This document shows, piece after piece, positions 17,006-25,681 of a DNA stretch of 64,000 bases (its first letter is position 1; each line of letters begins with the position of its first letter). The stretch comes from Thermasporomyces sp036564245 (GTDB lineage: Bacteria; Actinomycetota; Actinomycetes; Propionibacteriales; Actinopolymorphaceae). The notes beneath the pieces were generated by a model, which ran no database searches, was not told the origin of the DNA, and saw only the letters and a program-made list of their open reading frames with translations. The stretch lies in NCBI GenBank assembly GCA_036564245.1, contig DATCKU010000042.1, positions 1 to 64,000 on the forward strand. The letters are read 5' to 3'. The translations under genes and the position numbers were made by a program.

Positions 17006-18460
17006 ATGAGCACACCGAAATGCCAGCTGTACATCGGCGGGAGCTGGGCACCCAGCGAGTCCGGTGCGACGTTCGAGGCCATCAACCCGGCTACCGGCGA
17101 GCCGATCGCCATCCTGCAGAAGGGCATCCCGGCTGACATCGACCGGGCTGTCGCGTCGGCAAACGAGGCGTTCCCGGGTTACCGAGCGCTCTCTGTATGG
17201 GAACGCGCGTCCCTGTGCGAGCGCGTGGCTGACGTCATGGTCCGGCGCCGCGACGAGCTGGCTCGGATCCTTTCGCTCGACCAGGGCAAGCCGCTCCACT
17301 CGGAGGCGTACGCCGAGGTCGACACGGCGATCGACGGTTTCCGCTCGGCCGCGGCGCACGTCAAGCACCTGAACGGGGAGACGATGCCGGTGGCCGACCC
17401 GAACAAGCGGGTCTTCACTCGGCGAGAGCCACGCGGTGTCTACGCCGTCGTCACACCGTGGAACTTCCCGATCAACATCCCCACCGAGTACCTCGCGCCG
17501 GCCCTCGCCACCGGCAACACCGTCGTCTGGGTGCCAGCGCCGACCACCAGCTACTGCGCAGTCGCGCTTGCGGAAGTGTTCGACGAAGCGGGTGTTCCGC
17601 CAGGTGTCGTCAACCTCGTGACAGGCGAAGGCCCGGTCGTAGGCGACGCTGCCATCGCACACGCCGGAACTCACGCGCTGGGCTTCACGGGTAGCACGGC
17701 GACCGGCCACACGATCGCAAGACGGGCCGCCGGCAAGCCCCTGCTGCTGGAACTCGGCGGCAACGGCCCGACCATCGTCTTCGCCGACGCCGACCTCGAG
17801 CAGGCTGCAGCGGCCATCGCGGGCGGTGCGTTCTTCAACGCTGGACAGACTTGTTCAGCGACCGAAGTGGTCTTCGCCGAACGCAGCGTCGCACCAGAGC
17901 TCGTCAGCCTGCTCGCCAAGGAGGCCAGCCGCGTACGACTGGGCAACCCGGCCGACCCGGCGACCACGATGGGGCCGCTAAACAACGCCGCGGTCGCAGC
18001 GAAGATGGACCGGCATGTCGCCGATGCCAAGGAGCGCGGCGCACACGTCGTGGTCGGTGGTGGCCGAGCATCCGATCGTGGGTCGGACCTGTTCTACGAA
18101 CCGACCGTCTTGAGCGACGTCCCAGTCGAGGCGGTCCTCGTCCGTGAAGAAAGCTTCGGGCCGATTGCGCCCGTGGTGTCGTTCGACACCACGGAGCAGG
18201 TCCTGGCGTGGGCCAACGCCAGCCAGTTCGGCCTCGTCAGCTCGGTGTGGACGCGCAGCGCTGGGCTTGGCATCCGCACAGCCGAGGCGATGCGCACAGG
18301 GATCGTGAACATCAACGAGAGCTCGACCTACTGGGAGATCCACATGCCGTTCGGCGGTGGCAGTGGCACGGGGAGCGGCATCGGCAGGCTCGGGGGAATG
18401 CACACCCTGATGGAGATGACCGAGCTCAAGACCATCACACTCGACCTCTCCCGCTGCTGA
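17006..18460 (+). CDS. Aldehyde dehydrogenase
   Basis: NAD(P)-dependent aldehyde dehydrogenase, 484 aa, preceded by CCGGAGGGCG. Catalytic Glu249 (LELGGNGPT) and nucleophile Cys283 (NAGQTCSAT) are present, with cofactor stretch TPWNFPINIPTEYLAPALATGN. Close in style to benzaldehyde, lactaldehyde and acyl-semialdehyde dehydrogenases. Lies 28 bases after the importer genes and 79 bases before the Gfo/Idh/MocA gene. Likely oxidises an aldehyde released from the imported compound. Confidence 0.88.
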   Translation: MSTPKCQLYIGGSWAPSESGATFEAINPATGEPIAILQKGIPADIDRAVASANEAFPGYRALSVWERASLCERVADVMVRRRDELARILSLDQGKPLHSEAYAEVDTAIDGFRSAAAHVKHLNGETMPVADPNKRVFTRREPRGVYAVVTPWNFPINIPTEYLAPALATGNTVVWVPAPTTSYCAVALAEVFDEAGVPPGVVNLVTGEGPVVGDAAIAHAGTHALGFTGSTATGHTIARRAAGKPLLLELGGNGPTIVFADADLEQAAAAIAGGAFFNAGQTCSATEVVFAERSVAPELVSLLAKEASRVRLGNPADPATTMGPLNNAAVAAKMDRHVADAKERGAHVVVGGGRASDRGSDLFYEPTVLSDVPVEAVLVREESFGPIAPVVSFDTTEQVLAWANASQFGLVSSVWTRSAGLGIRTAEAMRTGIVNINESSTYWEIHMPFGGGSGTGSGIGRLGGMHTLMEMTELKTITLDLSRC

Positions 18461-18539
18461 CCACGCGCCCGGCACTGTCCACCGCACGACCGGTGGCGAC
18501 TGACAACCCGCCCGTCGAGAAAGACAAGGAGGACCACCC

Positions 18540-19568
18540 ATGCCGGATCGTCTGAAGGTTGGTGTCGTCGGCCTTGGACTCTGGGGCCAGAACCATCCGC
18601 TCGTATACGACGACTACGACCGCTGCGAGCTTGCCGTCGTGTGCGATCTCGACGAGGAACGCGCCCGTAAGGTCGCCTCCACCTATCGCTGTGAGTGGAC
18701 CACTGACGTCCGCGAGCTGGCCGCGAGCGATGTCACGACGTTCAGCGTCGCAACTCCCGACCACGCGCACTTCGAACCTACTCGCGTTCTACTCGAGGCG
18801 GGAAAGAACGTGCTCGTGGAGAAGCCCCTCACGACCGACCTAGCCGAAGCCAAGGCGCTCACTCAGCTCGCCGAGCAGAGCGACGGGAAGTCGATGGTCG
18901 ACTACCACCTACGCTGGGCGCCCAACTGGTGTCTTGTGAAAGACGCGGTCGAGCAGGGTGAGCTCGGCAAGCCCGTCATGGGTTACATCCGGTTGAACGA
19001 CGCGATCGAGGTTGCCGAAAACTGGCTCTCGTGGGCCGGCCAGTCGGGTCCGCACTGGTTCCTGTTCCCGCACACGATGGATCTGGTGCGGTGGATCATC
19101 GGCCAGGAGCCGCGTCGAGTCTTCGCAGCCGGGCACCGCGGTGTGCTCCAAGCGAAGGGCGTCGACACCTGGGACTGCATCCAGGCGATAGTGGAGTTCG
19201 ACTCGTGCCACGTGACATTCGAAACCTCGTGGATTGTCCCGAACGGCAATCCAAGTGTGCTCGACTGCCACGCTTCGCTGTATGGCGACAAGGGCAAGAT
19301 CGACCTCGACCAGGACTACTCCGGTATCGCGTTCGTGTCCGATACGAAGACCTCCTACCCGTGGGTGCCGCTCGGCAAGAAGGACCGCTGGGGCCGGCTC
19401 GACCATTACATGTACGCACCGATGCGGTACTTCGTCGACTGTGTCCTCGACGACCGCACGCCAGAGTGTCCTCTGCGCGACGGGTTGGTCGGCGTCGCAA
19501 TGATCCACGCGGTGGTGCGTTCGCTTGAGACCGGTCAGCCGGTGGACGTGCAGGAGTTGCTTGCCTGA
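18540..19568 (+). CDS. Gfo/Idh/MocA-family oxidoreductase
   Basis: NAD(P)-dependent oxidoreductase, 342 aa, RBS AAGGAGG. N-terminal Rossmann domain (VGVVGLGLWGQNHPLVY), the family motif EKPLTTD with its catalytic lysine, and a C-terminal substrate domain with HTMDLVRWIIGQEP supplying a histidine. Family members oxidise sugars, inositols or amino-sugars at a ring hydroxyl, or dehydrogenate imines. The presence of this gene suggests that the substrate includes a sugar or cyclitol unit. Next gene begins two bases after the stop. Confidence 0.87.
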   Translation: MPDRLKVGVVGLGLWGQNHPLVYDDYDRCELAVVCDLDEERARKVASTYRCEWTTDVRELAASDVTTFSVATPDHAHFEPTRVLLEAGKNVLVEKPLTTDLAEAKALTQLAEQSDGKSMVDYHLRWAPNWCLVKDAVEQGELGKPVMGYIRLNDAIEVAENWLSWAGQSGPHWFLFPHTMDLVRWIIGQEPRRVFAAGHRGVLQAKGVDTWDCIQAIVEFDSCHVTFETSWIVPNGNPSVLDCHASLYGDKGKIDLDQDYSGIAFVSDTKTSYPWVPLGKKDRWGRLDHYMYAPMRYFVDCVLDDRTPECPLRDGLVGVAMIHAVVRSLETGQPVDVQELLA

Positions 19569-19569
19569 T

Positions 19570-20799
19570 ATGGAGGGCCACGGCTGGCGCTTCATGTGCT
19601 CCGCGTGCGGTGTGCCGTACCACGCGGCTTACGCCGACTACTGCGCCGAGTGTGGAGCTCCAGTGATCGCCAGCTGGTCGGGATCCAAGCGCCCGCGGGC
19701 CGTCGGTTCGCGTCCCGGACTGTGGCGGTACGCGGGCCGGCTACCGCTCGACCCGTCGCAGAGCTGGCTAAGTATGGGAGAGTCAGAGACGCCTGTGGTT
19801 CCGGCACCTGGTCTGGCGAGAAAGGTCGGCGCCGGAGAGGTCTGGCTCAAGCTGGATCACCTCAATCCCACTGGCTCGTTCAAGGACCGCGCGGCAGCGG
19901 CCGGCATCGCTCACGCCGTACGATACGGAGCGCGAGGCGTCGTGTGCGCGTCGAGCGGCAACGCTGCCGGTTCAGTCGCCGCCTATGCGGCTCGCGCAGG
20001 GCTGCCGTGTGTGATCGTGGTACCAGCCGGTGTCCCGACGAATAAGCTGGTCGGCTGCCTTTCGTACGGTCCGACGCCAATCGCCGTCCCCGGCGACTAC
20101 AGCCGCTCCTTCGCCCTTGCCCGGGCGCTCACCCGTGCCCTACACCTCACGAACCTTGCCACGACGTACGTCAATCCACACGCGGTTGCCGCTCTGCGCA
20201 GCGTGGCCTTCGACTTAGCGAGCCAGGTCGGACCACACGTGGACGTCGTGCACGTCCCCACCGGATCGGGCCCGCTGGTCCACGGAGTGGTGCAGGGCTT
20301 CCGCGACCTCTGCTCAACGGGCGAGGCGTCCCGAGTGCCGCGGGTGGTGGCAGTGCAACCTGCGGGCTGCGCACCGATCGCGGCAGCGTTCGACCGAGGT
20401 GATGATCAGGTGACCCCCTGGCCGGAAGTGACAACTTCCATCTCAGGGATCAATGATCCGCTGCACGGTTACGCGGGCGACGGAACGCTCACGTTGCGAG
20501 AGATCCGCGCAAGCGGCGGTCACGCTCTTGCCGTTACCGACCAGGCGATCCTCGCGGCGCAACACCTCCTCGCCACCAGGTACGGCATCTTCGTGGAACC
20601 TGCGGCAGCATCCTCCGTGGCTGGACTGCTCGCGCTCGCCGACCGCGGCGCCTACGGCCCTGACGACACGGTGGTCTGCCTGCTCACCGGCCACGGCCTG
20701 AAGACGGTCAGTGCCGAACCCGCGAAAGTGCCAGTGGTGGACGACGTGGACGCCGCTCTCCGCGCGGTTCGGCACCTGGGCCTGGAGGCGAGTCGGTGA
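19570..20799 (+). CDS. Threonine synthase-like PLP-dependent lyase
   Basis: Fold-type II PLP enzyme, 409 aa from ATG 19570 (TTG 19561 also possible). An N-terminal zinc ribbon uses Cys10, Cys13, Cys25 and Cys28. PLP-binding Lys105 lies in PTGSFKDRAA; substrate/PLP loop SSGNAAGSVAAYAARAG and phosphate-binding VPTGSGPLVHG follow. True threonine synthase sits with hom/thrB; here the partners are a D-aminoacylase and sugar-type oxidoreductases, so a beta/gamma-elimination or replacement on an amino acid released by the deacylase is more likely. Cysteate synthase, diaminopropionate lyase and threonine dehydratase share this fold. Stop overlaps the deacylase start. Confidence 0.8.
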   Translation: MEGHGWRFMCSACGVPYHAAYADYCAECGAPVIASWSGSKRPRAVGSRPGLWRYAGRLPLDPSQSWLSMGESETPVVPAPGLARKVGAGEVWLKLDHLNPTGSFKDRAAAAGIAHAVRYGARGVVCASSGNAAGSVAAYAARAGLPCVIVVPAGVPTNKLVGCLSYGPTPIAVPGDYSRSFALARALTRALHLTNLATTYVNPHAVAALRSVAFDLASQVGPHVDVVHVPTGSGPLVHGVVQGFRDLCSTGEASRVPRVVAVQPAGCAPIAAAFDRGDDQVTPWPEVTTSISGINDPLHGYAGDGTLTLREIRASGGHALAVTDQAILAAQHLLATRYGIFVEPAAASSVAGLLALADRGAYGPDDTVVCLLTGHGLKTVSAEPAKVPVVDDVDAALRAVRHLGLEASR

Positions 20800-22412
20800 C
20801 GACAAACGCTTTGGTGATCCGTGGGGGCACGGTGGTGGACGGGTCCGGTAGCCCGGAGCAGCCGGCGGACGTGCTCGTCGAGGGCGAGACCATCACCGCC
20901 GTGCAAGCGGGCCTGCATGTGCCACCTGATGCTGCCGTGATCGACGCGTCCGACCGGCACGTTCTGCCCGGCTTCATCGACGTGCACTCCCACGATGACG
21001 TGGCCGCGCTCAAGCCGGGCTTCCTCGACCCAAAGCTCCGGCAAGGAGTGACCCTCAACGTCGTCGGCAACTGCGGGCACGGCTGCGCACCTGTGTGCGC
21101 AGAAGCCGAACTCACGTCATACTCAGCACCCATCCTGGGCCGCGTCCCCGTCGCGATGAAATGGCGAAGCTTTCCGGATTACCTTGCCGCGATAGATGCC
21201 TCCGCCCGCACGACTAACGTCGCCGCGCTCGTCCCGCATGGACCACTGCGGGCCTCCGTGGTAGGGATCGAGCGACGCACGGCGACTCGGACGGAGACGG
21301 CACGAATGTGTGCCATACTTGACGAAGCGCTGGACGCCGGCGCAGCCGGGTTGTCGCTGGGATTGATGTACCCACCAGGCAACGCCGCAGGGGAAGACGA
21401 GCTGACCGCCCTCGCTCGTGTCGTGGCACGACGCGAAAAGCTACTCGTCGCCCACTTGCGTAACGAAGCCGACGCCATTCTTACCTCGCTTCAGGAATTG
21501 GCCCACCTCGCCAAGCGCAGCGGCTGCGCGGTACACGTGAGCCACCTGAAGGTGACCTCACCGGCAAACCACGGACGGATGCCCGAGGTGCTGGATACAC
21601 TCGACGCGCTACGCGCGGAAGGGGTCGACGTAACGGCAGACGTCTATCCGTACGACGCGGGGAGCACTACGGCTGCGTCTTTGTTCCCGCCGTGGACCGC
21701 CGATCGAGGACTCACCTCCCTGCTCGCCGCCTTGGACGAGCCAGCGATGCGCCGGCAGGTCGTTGACGACCTTCAGCGACCGTGGGTAGAGCTGGAGAAC
21801 TACTTCCTCACGATCGGACCGGAAAGGATCCGGCTGATCGGGTTTACCCTTCCCGAGTACCAACGCTTCGAAGGGTGGTCCCTAGCCGACGTCGCGCACG
21901 CACAGGACGCACCAGCAGCAGAGTGCCTCGCGGACCTGGTACTGGCCGAGCACGGCGGCCTGTCCGTCGTGTTGTTCCAGATGGCTGAGTCCGACATCCG
22001 GACTGCGCTTGCTTGGCCGTGGACTATGGTGGGATCGGACGGTCTCCCCCTCGACCACGGAAGCGTGCATCCCCGGTTGTACGGCACGTTTCCTCGCGTT
22101 CTGTCCAAGTACGTCGCCGAACCTGGACTTGGGTTCGTCGAAGCGGTCCGGCGAATGACGGCATTGCCCGCTTCACGTTTTGGGCTCGGCCGGCGAGGTC
22201 TGGTCGCGCCAGGCCACGCCGCCGACCTCGTCGTCGTGAATCGCTCTCGCTTGGCCGATCGCGCCACCTACAACACACCACGGGTATTTCCTGAGGGCAT
22301 CGATGCTGTCCTGGTAGGGGGCCGGCTCGCGTGGTCCCCTGCCGGTGGCATCGTCTCGAATGGCAGGCTCATCCGAGCCGAAGTCACCGGATCCAGTCTT
22401 CCCGGCCGATAA
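20796..22412 (+). CDS. N-acyl-D-amino-acid deacylase (D-aminoacylase family amidohydrolase)
   Basis: Metal-dependent amidohydrolase, 538 aa, GTG start overlapping the previous stop. Features of D-aminoacylases: metal-binding His64 and His66 (DVHSHDD), the bridging cysteine Cys93 (VGNCGHG), His220 (AHLRNE), His250 (VHVSHLKV), Asp415 (MVGSDGL) and the late motif HPRLYGTFPRVLSKYV. The family hydrolyses N-acyl-D-amino acids (or N-acyl-D-glutamate, or D-hydantoin-like amides) to a D-amino acid and a carboxylate. As last gene of the operon it points to an N-acylated D-amino-acid derivative as substrate or intermediate. Confidence 0.88.
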   Translation: MTTNALVIRGGTVVDGSGSPEQPADVLVEGETITAVQAGLHVPPDAAVIDASDRHVLPGFIDVHSHDDVAALKPGFLDPKLRQGVTLNVVGNCGHGCAPVCAEAELTSYSAPILGRVPVAMKWRSFPDYLAAIDASARTTNVAALVPHGPLRASVVGIERRTATRTETARMCAILDEALDAGAAGLSLGLMYPPGNAAGEDELTALARVVARREKLLVAHLRNEADAILTSLQELAHLAKRSGCAVHVSHLKVTSPANHGRMPEVLDTLDALRAEGVDVTADVYPYDAGSTTAASLFPPWTADRGLTSLLAALDEPAMRRQVVDDLQRPWVELENYFLTIGPERIRLIGFTLPEYQRFEGWSLADVAHAQDAPAAECLADLVLAEHGGLSVVLFQMAESDIRTALAWPWTMVGSDGLPLDHGSVHPRLYGTFPRVLSKYVAEPGLGFVEAVRRMTALPASRFGLGRRGLVAPGHAADLVVVNRSRLADRATYNTPRVFPEGIDAVLVGGRLAWSPAGGIVSNGRLIRAEVTGSSLPGR

Positions 22413-22589
22413 GGTATGCCCCTGTCGACATCGATACGTTACCGCCTGCCGTTGAGTTGTGGCGCGGCATACTGGTGGCTCTGCAATTGACCCAACTTTC
22501 GGGACAACATGCGGCTGACTGCCGGGGCCTCACATTAGGTCGGAGCTCAGGCGAATGATCGGACCGGTCGTTCGCCGAGGCTTAGCCAT

Positions 22590-22901
22590 ACCCGCTGGGT
22601 TGAAGTCGGCGAGTTGTGCCTCGGGACCATGCCCCGCTACCACCGTGACGAGGCGACCGCTCATCGGACGCTGGACCAATATGTCGCGGCAGGCGGGACA
22701 GGGCTCATGCAACGCCCAAGCGTGACCGCTCCTGTCATTGGTGCGCGTAGGTGCGCCCAACTCGTGGACAACCCGGCCGCGGCCGACAGGCCGTTGGACG
22801 ATGAGCGCGTGCAGCGCCTCACCAAGCTCAACTACCGCTCTTTGCCGTATCCGTCCGGTTTGCTGAGTCGGTTCGCGGAGAGGCTGAGCGATCCCGGGTG
22901 A
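22590..22901 (+). pseudogene. Aldo/keto reductase remnant with internal deletion
   Basis: A single frame joins the start of an aldo/keto reductase (VEVGELCLGTMPRYHRDEA.., DQYVAAGGT) directly to its C-terminus (PSVTAPVIGARRCAQLVDN.., RPLDDERVQRLTKLNY). The central ~200 residues, including the catalytic Tyr/Lys/His region of the barrel, are missing: about 95 residues remain of a normal ~320. No good start or RBS. Lies in the 513-base gap between the deacylase and the methyltransferase; the rest of that gap shows nothing recognisable. Confidence 0.7.
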
Positions 22902-22925
22902 GCCAAACCATTTGCGTAGGCAAGG

Positions 22926-23705
22926 GTGCTCGCCCCAAACTCCGATCGCGTGGACGACGCCGAACTCGAATCGCTGCTGAGGAACGAACGCTACCCGCGA
23001 TCCGCTCGATACTCCGCCCGCTGGATGGTCGACGGGGCGATGGGGCCGAACCCTGTCTGGCTCGCCGAGGCGTTGGCCGAGACCATGCAGCTCAACGCCG
23101 GTATGCGGATACTTGACATGGGCTGCGGCACCGCTCTCAGCTCGATCTTCTTGGCCAAAGAGTTCGACGTTGAGGTGTGGGCGACCGACCTCTGGATCAA
23201 ACCGCATGACAATCTGCGTCGAGTGGTGCAGGCAAACGTCCAGGACCAGGTTCACCCGATCCACGCCGAAGCGCACGCGCTGCCCTTCGCCGAGAACTTC
23301 TTCGACGCACTCGTGAGCATCGACTCCTACCACTACTTCGGCACCGACGATCTCTACCTCGGCTACTACTCACGCTTCGTCAAACCCGGCGGCCAGATCG
23401 GCATCGTCGTCCCTGGCCTGGTCCAGGAGTACGAGACCCTTCCCCCGTCACATCTTGCGCGCTACTGGAAATGGGACTTCTGCGCCTGGCACAGCCCTGC
23501 CTGGTGGCGCCGACACTGGGAGAAGCCCGGCCTGGTCACCGTCGAGGTGGCTGACCTGCTGCCTGAAGGCTGGAAGGACTGGCTCATGTGGAACGACGCC
23601 TGCGACGGTGACCGAGGCGAGCCGGGCGAGGAAGCCGAGATGCTGCGCGTCGACGCCGGCCGCAGCCTCGGCTTCACCCGCGTCGTCGCCCGCCGCGTCG
23701 GCTAG
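22926..23705 (+). CDS. Class I SAM-dependent methyltransferase
   Basis: Soluble methyltransferase, 259 aa from GTG 22926 (GTG 22950 is an alternative). SAM-binding motif I MRILDMGCGTALSSIFLA, acidic motif II VWATDLWI, post-motif ALPFAENFFDALVSIDSYHYFG. Close in appearance to actinobacterial proteins annotated as cyclopropane-fatty-acid-synthase-like or generic methyltransferases; target unknown. A single gene flanked by a pseudogene and the convergent end of the next operon. Many positive hydrophobic-aromatic residues late in the protein (HLARYWKWDFCAWHSPAWWRRHWE) hint at a membrane-proximal or aromatic substrate, but this is speculative. Confidence 0.82.
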   Translation: MLAPNSDRVDDAELESLLRNERYPRSARYSARWMVDGAMGPNPVWLAEALAETMQLNAGMRILDMGCGTALSSIFLAKEFDVEVWATDLWIKPHDNLRRVVQANVQDQVHPIHAEAHALPFAENFFDALVSIDSYHYFGTDDLYLGYYSRFVKPGGQIGIVVPGLVQEYETLPPSHLARYWKWDFCAWHSPAWWRRHWEKPGLVTVEVADLLPEGWKDWLMWNDACDGDRGEPGEEAEMLRVDAGRSLGFTRVVARRVG

Positions 23706-23787
23706 GACCACGCAGCCCGGGACCCGACAGGACTGCCGTCGAAAACGACGTACCTCACGGGCGGGAACGCGTCGCCTTACTGTCATG

Positions 23788-24840
23788 TCAGTACGACAAG
23801 GCAATCTTGAGGGCACTGCCAGGATCGTCGTCGAGACGCTTGTACGCTTCCGGCGCACGCCGGAACGGTATGGTCTCGGTGAGCAGCGGCTCGACCACGA
23901 GCCGATCCGAGTAGATGAGGTCGACGACCGTCTCCATCATTCGTCGGCGATGCCATAGCGGATGGTCGCGGTGCGGACAGCCCCACACGCCCATACTCGA
24001 CACGAGGGTCGGCCGGTTGTGGTGCCATTCCTCTCCTAGCCGAAGGTCCAGACCCCCGCCCTGGTAGTAGCCGGCGGCGACGACCGTACCTCCGACCCCT
24101 ACCGAGGCGATGGCGCTGTGCAACCCCGAGTAGGTGCCGGACGTTTCGATGGCGATGTCGGCACCGCGATCCCCCAGGAGCTTCTTGACCTCGTAACCCA
24201 CAGGCATGTCGGTCGCAGTGGGATCCAGTGCGGCCGACGTTCCCAACTGGCGGGCGATCCGGCGCCGGTCGGCATGGGGTTCGACCAGGACGACGCGGCC
24301 CGCACCATTCATCGCCGCCAGCTGACACACCAGCTGCCCGATCACCCCACCGCCGAACACGACGACGGCGTCGCCCACCTTGATCCGCGCGTCGTGGATT
24401 GCCTGCAATGCCACGCTCGCCAGGCTCGTGAAGACGCCACGGTGGACGTCCTGTCGAGGAAGCTTGCACGGCGGGTAGAAGTCCTCGCCTTCGTCGAGGC
24501 GAATGATCGACTCGTCCTGGTGCGGTTGCCCGGTGTGCAGGATGTCGCCGACCTCGACACCATCGACGTCGGGGCCGACCTCCACAACCTCACCCACCAT
24601 GTCGTAGCCCAGACTCACGGGCTGCTTCGAGGTGGTCGCCGGAACGAAGACGCGCAGGTCCAGGTCGAACCGCTGCGTCGCGAACGGCGCCGTGCCGCGG
24701 TAGAGGTTCATCTCGGTGCCATGGCTGATCCCGCTGATCAGGCTTCGAAGCCTGACCTCGCCTGCTCGCAGTGGACGTGATTCGGACTCGACGAACTCCA
24801 CGACACGCGGTGCCGTCAAGACGAGCCGTACCGGCATCAA
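23788..24840 (-). CDS. Medium-chain (MDR) alcohol dehydrogenase-family protein
   Basis: Oxidoreductase of 350 aa, last gene of the ROK-controlled operon. Rossmann motif VVVFGGGVIGQLVCQLAAMNGAGRVVLVE, substrate domain with ISGISHGTEMNLYRG and SLGYDMVGEVVEVGP. The usual zinc-ligand pattern CxxD/GHE of classical alcohol dehydrogenases is absent: GISHGTE and GYDMVGE replace it, so a zinc-independent or differently liganded member is likely (group near BchC and threonine-dehydrogenase-like proteins). It probably oxidises or reduces a sugar or polyol brought in by the linked importer. Confidence 0.85.
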   Translation of the reverse strand: MMPVRLVLTAPRVVEFVESESRPLRAGEVRLRSLISGISHGTEMNLYRGTAPFATQRFDLDLRVFVPATTSKQPVSLGYDMVGEVVEVGPDVDGVEVGDILHTGQPHQDESIIRLDEGEDFYPPCKLPRQDVHRGVFTSLASVALQAIHDARIKVGDAVVVFGGGVIGQLVCQLAAMNGAGRVVLVEPHADRRRIARQLGTSAALDPTATDMPVGYEVKKLLGDRGADIAIETSGTYSGLHSAIASVGVGGTVVAAGYYQGGGLDLRLGEEWHHNRPTLVSSMGVWGCPHRDHPLWHRRRMMETVVDLIYSDRLVVEPLLTETIPFRRAPEAYKRLDDDPGSALKIALSY

Positions 24841-24850
24841 CGATTCCCTT

Positions 24851-25681
24851 CTATGCTCTGAGGCTGCCTGACGTGAGACCAGAGATGAACCGTCGCTGGA
24901 GGACGAGGAACAGGACCAGGACCGGACCGATCATGAACAGGCAGCCGGCACTTGTCAGTCCCCAATCTCTGGAGAACTGCCCGCGGAACGCCAGCAAACT
25001 CGTGGAGATAGGCTTGAGCTCTTCATAGTCGATCAAGGTGTTGGCGAAGAAGAACTCGTTCCACGCAAAGAGCCCCGTCGTCAGGGCCACGACGAGCAGA
25101 CCCGGACGGGCCAGCGGCAGGATGACCCGCGTCATGACGGCCCACTCTCCCGCGCCGTCGATCCGCGCGGCGTCGTCGATGTCACGAGGCAGGCTCACGA
25201 GAAACGCCCGCAGGAGCAAGCTGCCGAACGGTGTGAACAACGCCCAGTAGATGAGCATCAGACCGAAGAGGCTGTTGTTCAGGTGCACCCGAGTCCAGAA
25301 GAAGAAGACCGGGATGATGAAGAGCTGGGCCGGCACGGCGGTGCTGACGAACAGATACAGCACCATTCCCGTCGGCCGTCGGAGAAGTCGCGCCAAGGCG
25401 TACGCGGTGAGGTACGACACGATGCAGACGCCTAGAGCCGTACCGACGGCCAGGATCGCACTGTTCCGTAGTGTGGTAGCGAAGTTGCCGAGCTCCCACG
25501 CCTCGGCCAGGTTGCCGAACGTCGGCCGCAACGGAGGCCCGAGTGGATTGCTGGCGATCTCGGTGTTCGTCTTGAAGGCGTTGAAGACCAGCACGACCAG
25601 TGGACCCATGGCGTAGAGAGCCAGGACCGCCAAGGCCACTCCCATCGACGCACGAGACAGCCGTCGCATCAGACCGACCAT
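24851..25681 (-). CDS. Sugar-type ABC importer permease (MalG-like)
   Basis: Permease of 276 aa. Start chosen at 25681 (ATG) because GGAGGAAGGG precedes it at good spacing; an ATG at 25669 overlapping the upstream stop (TGATG) is an alternative. Six hydrophobic segments and EAA loop LPRDIDDAARIDGAGEWAVMTRVILPLARPGL. Partner of the next upstream gene. Ends 10 bases before the dehydrogenase start. Confidence 0.9.
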   Translation of the reverse strand: MVGLMRRLSRASMGVALAVLALYAMGPLVVLVFNAFKTNTEIASNPLGPPLRPTFGNLAEAWELGNFATTLRNSAILAVGTALGVCIVSYLTAYALARLLRRPTGMVLYLFVSTAVPAQLFIIPVFFFWTRVHLNNSLFGLMLIYWALFTPFGSLLLRAFLVSLPRDIDDAARIDGAGEWAVMTRVILPLARPGLLVVALTTGLFAWNEFFFANTLIDYEELKPISTSLLAFRGQFSRDWGLTSAGCLFMIGPVLVLFLVLQRRFISGLTSGSLRA

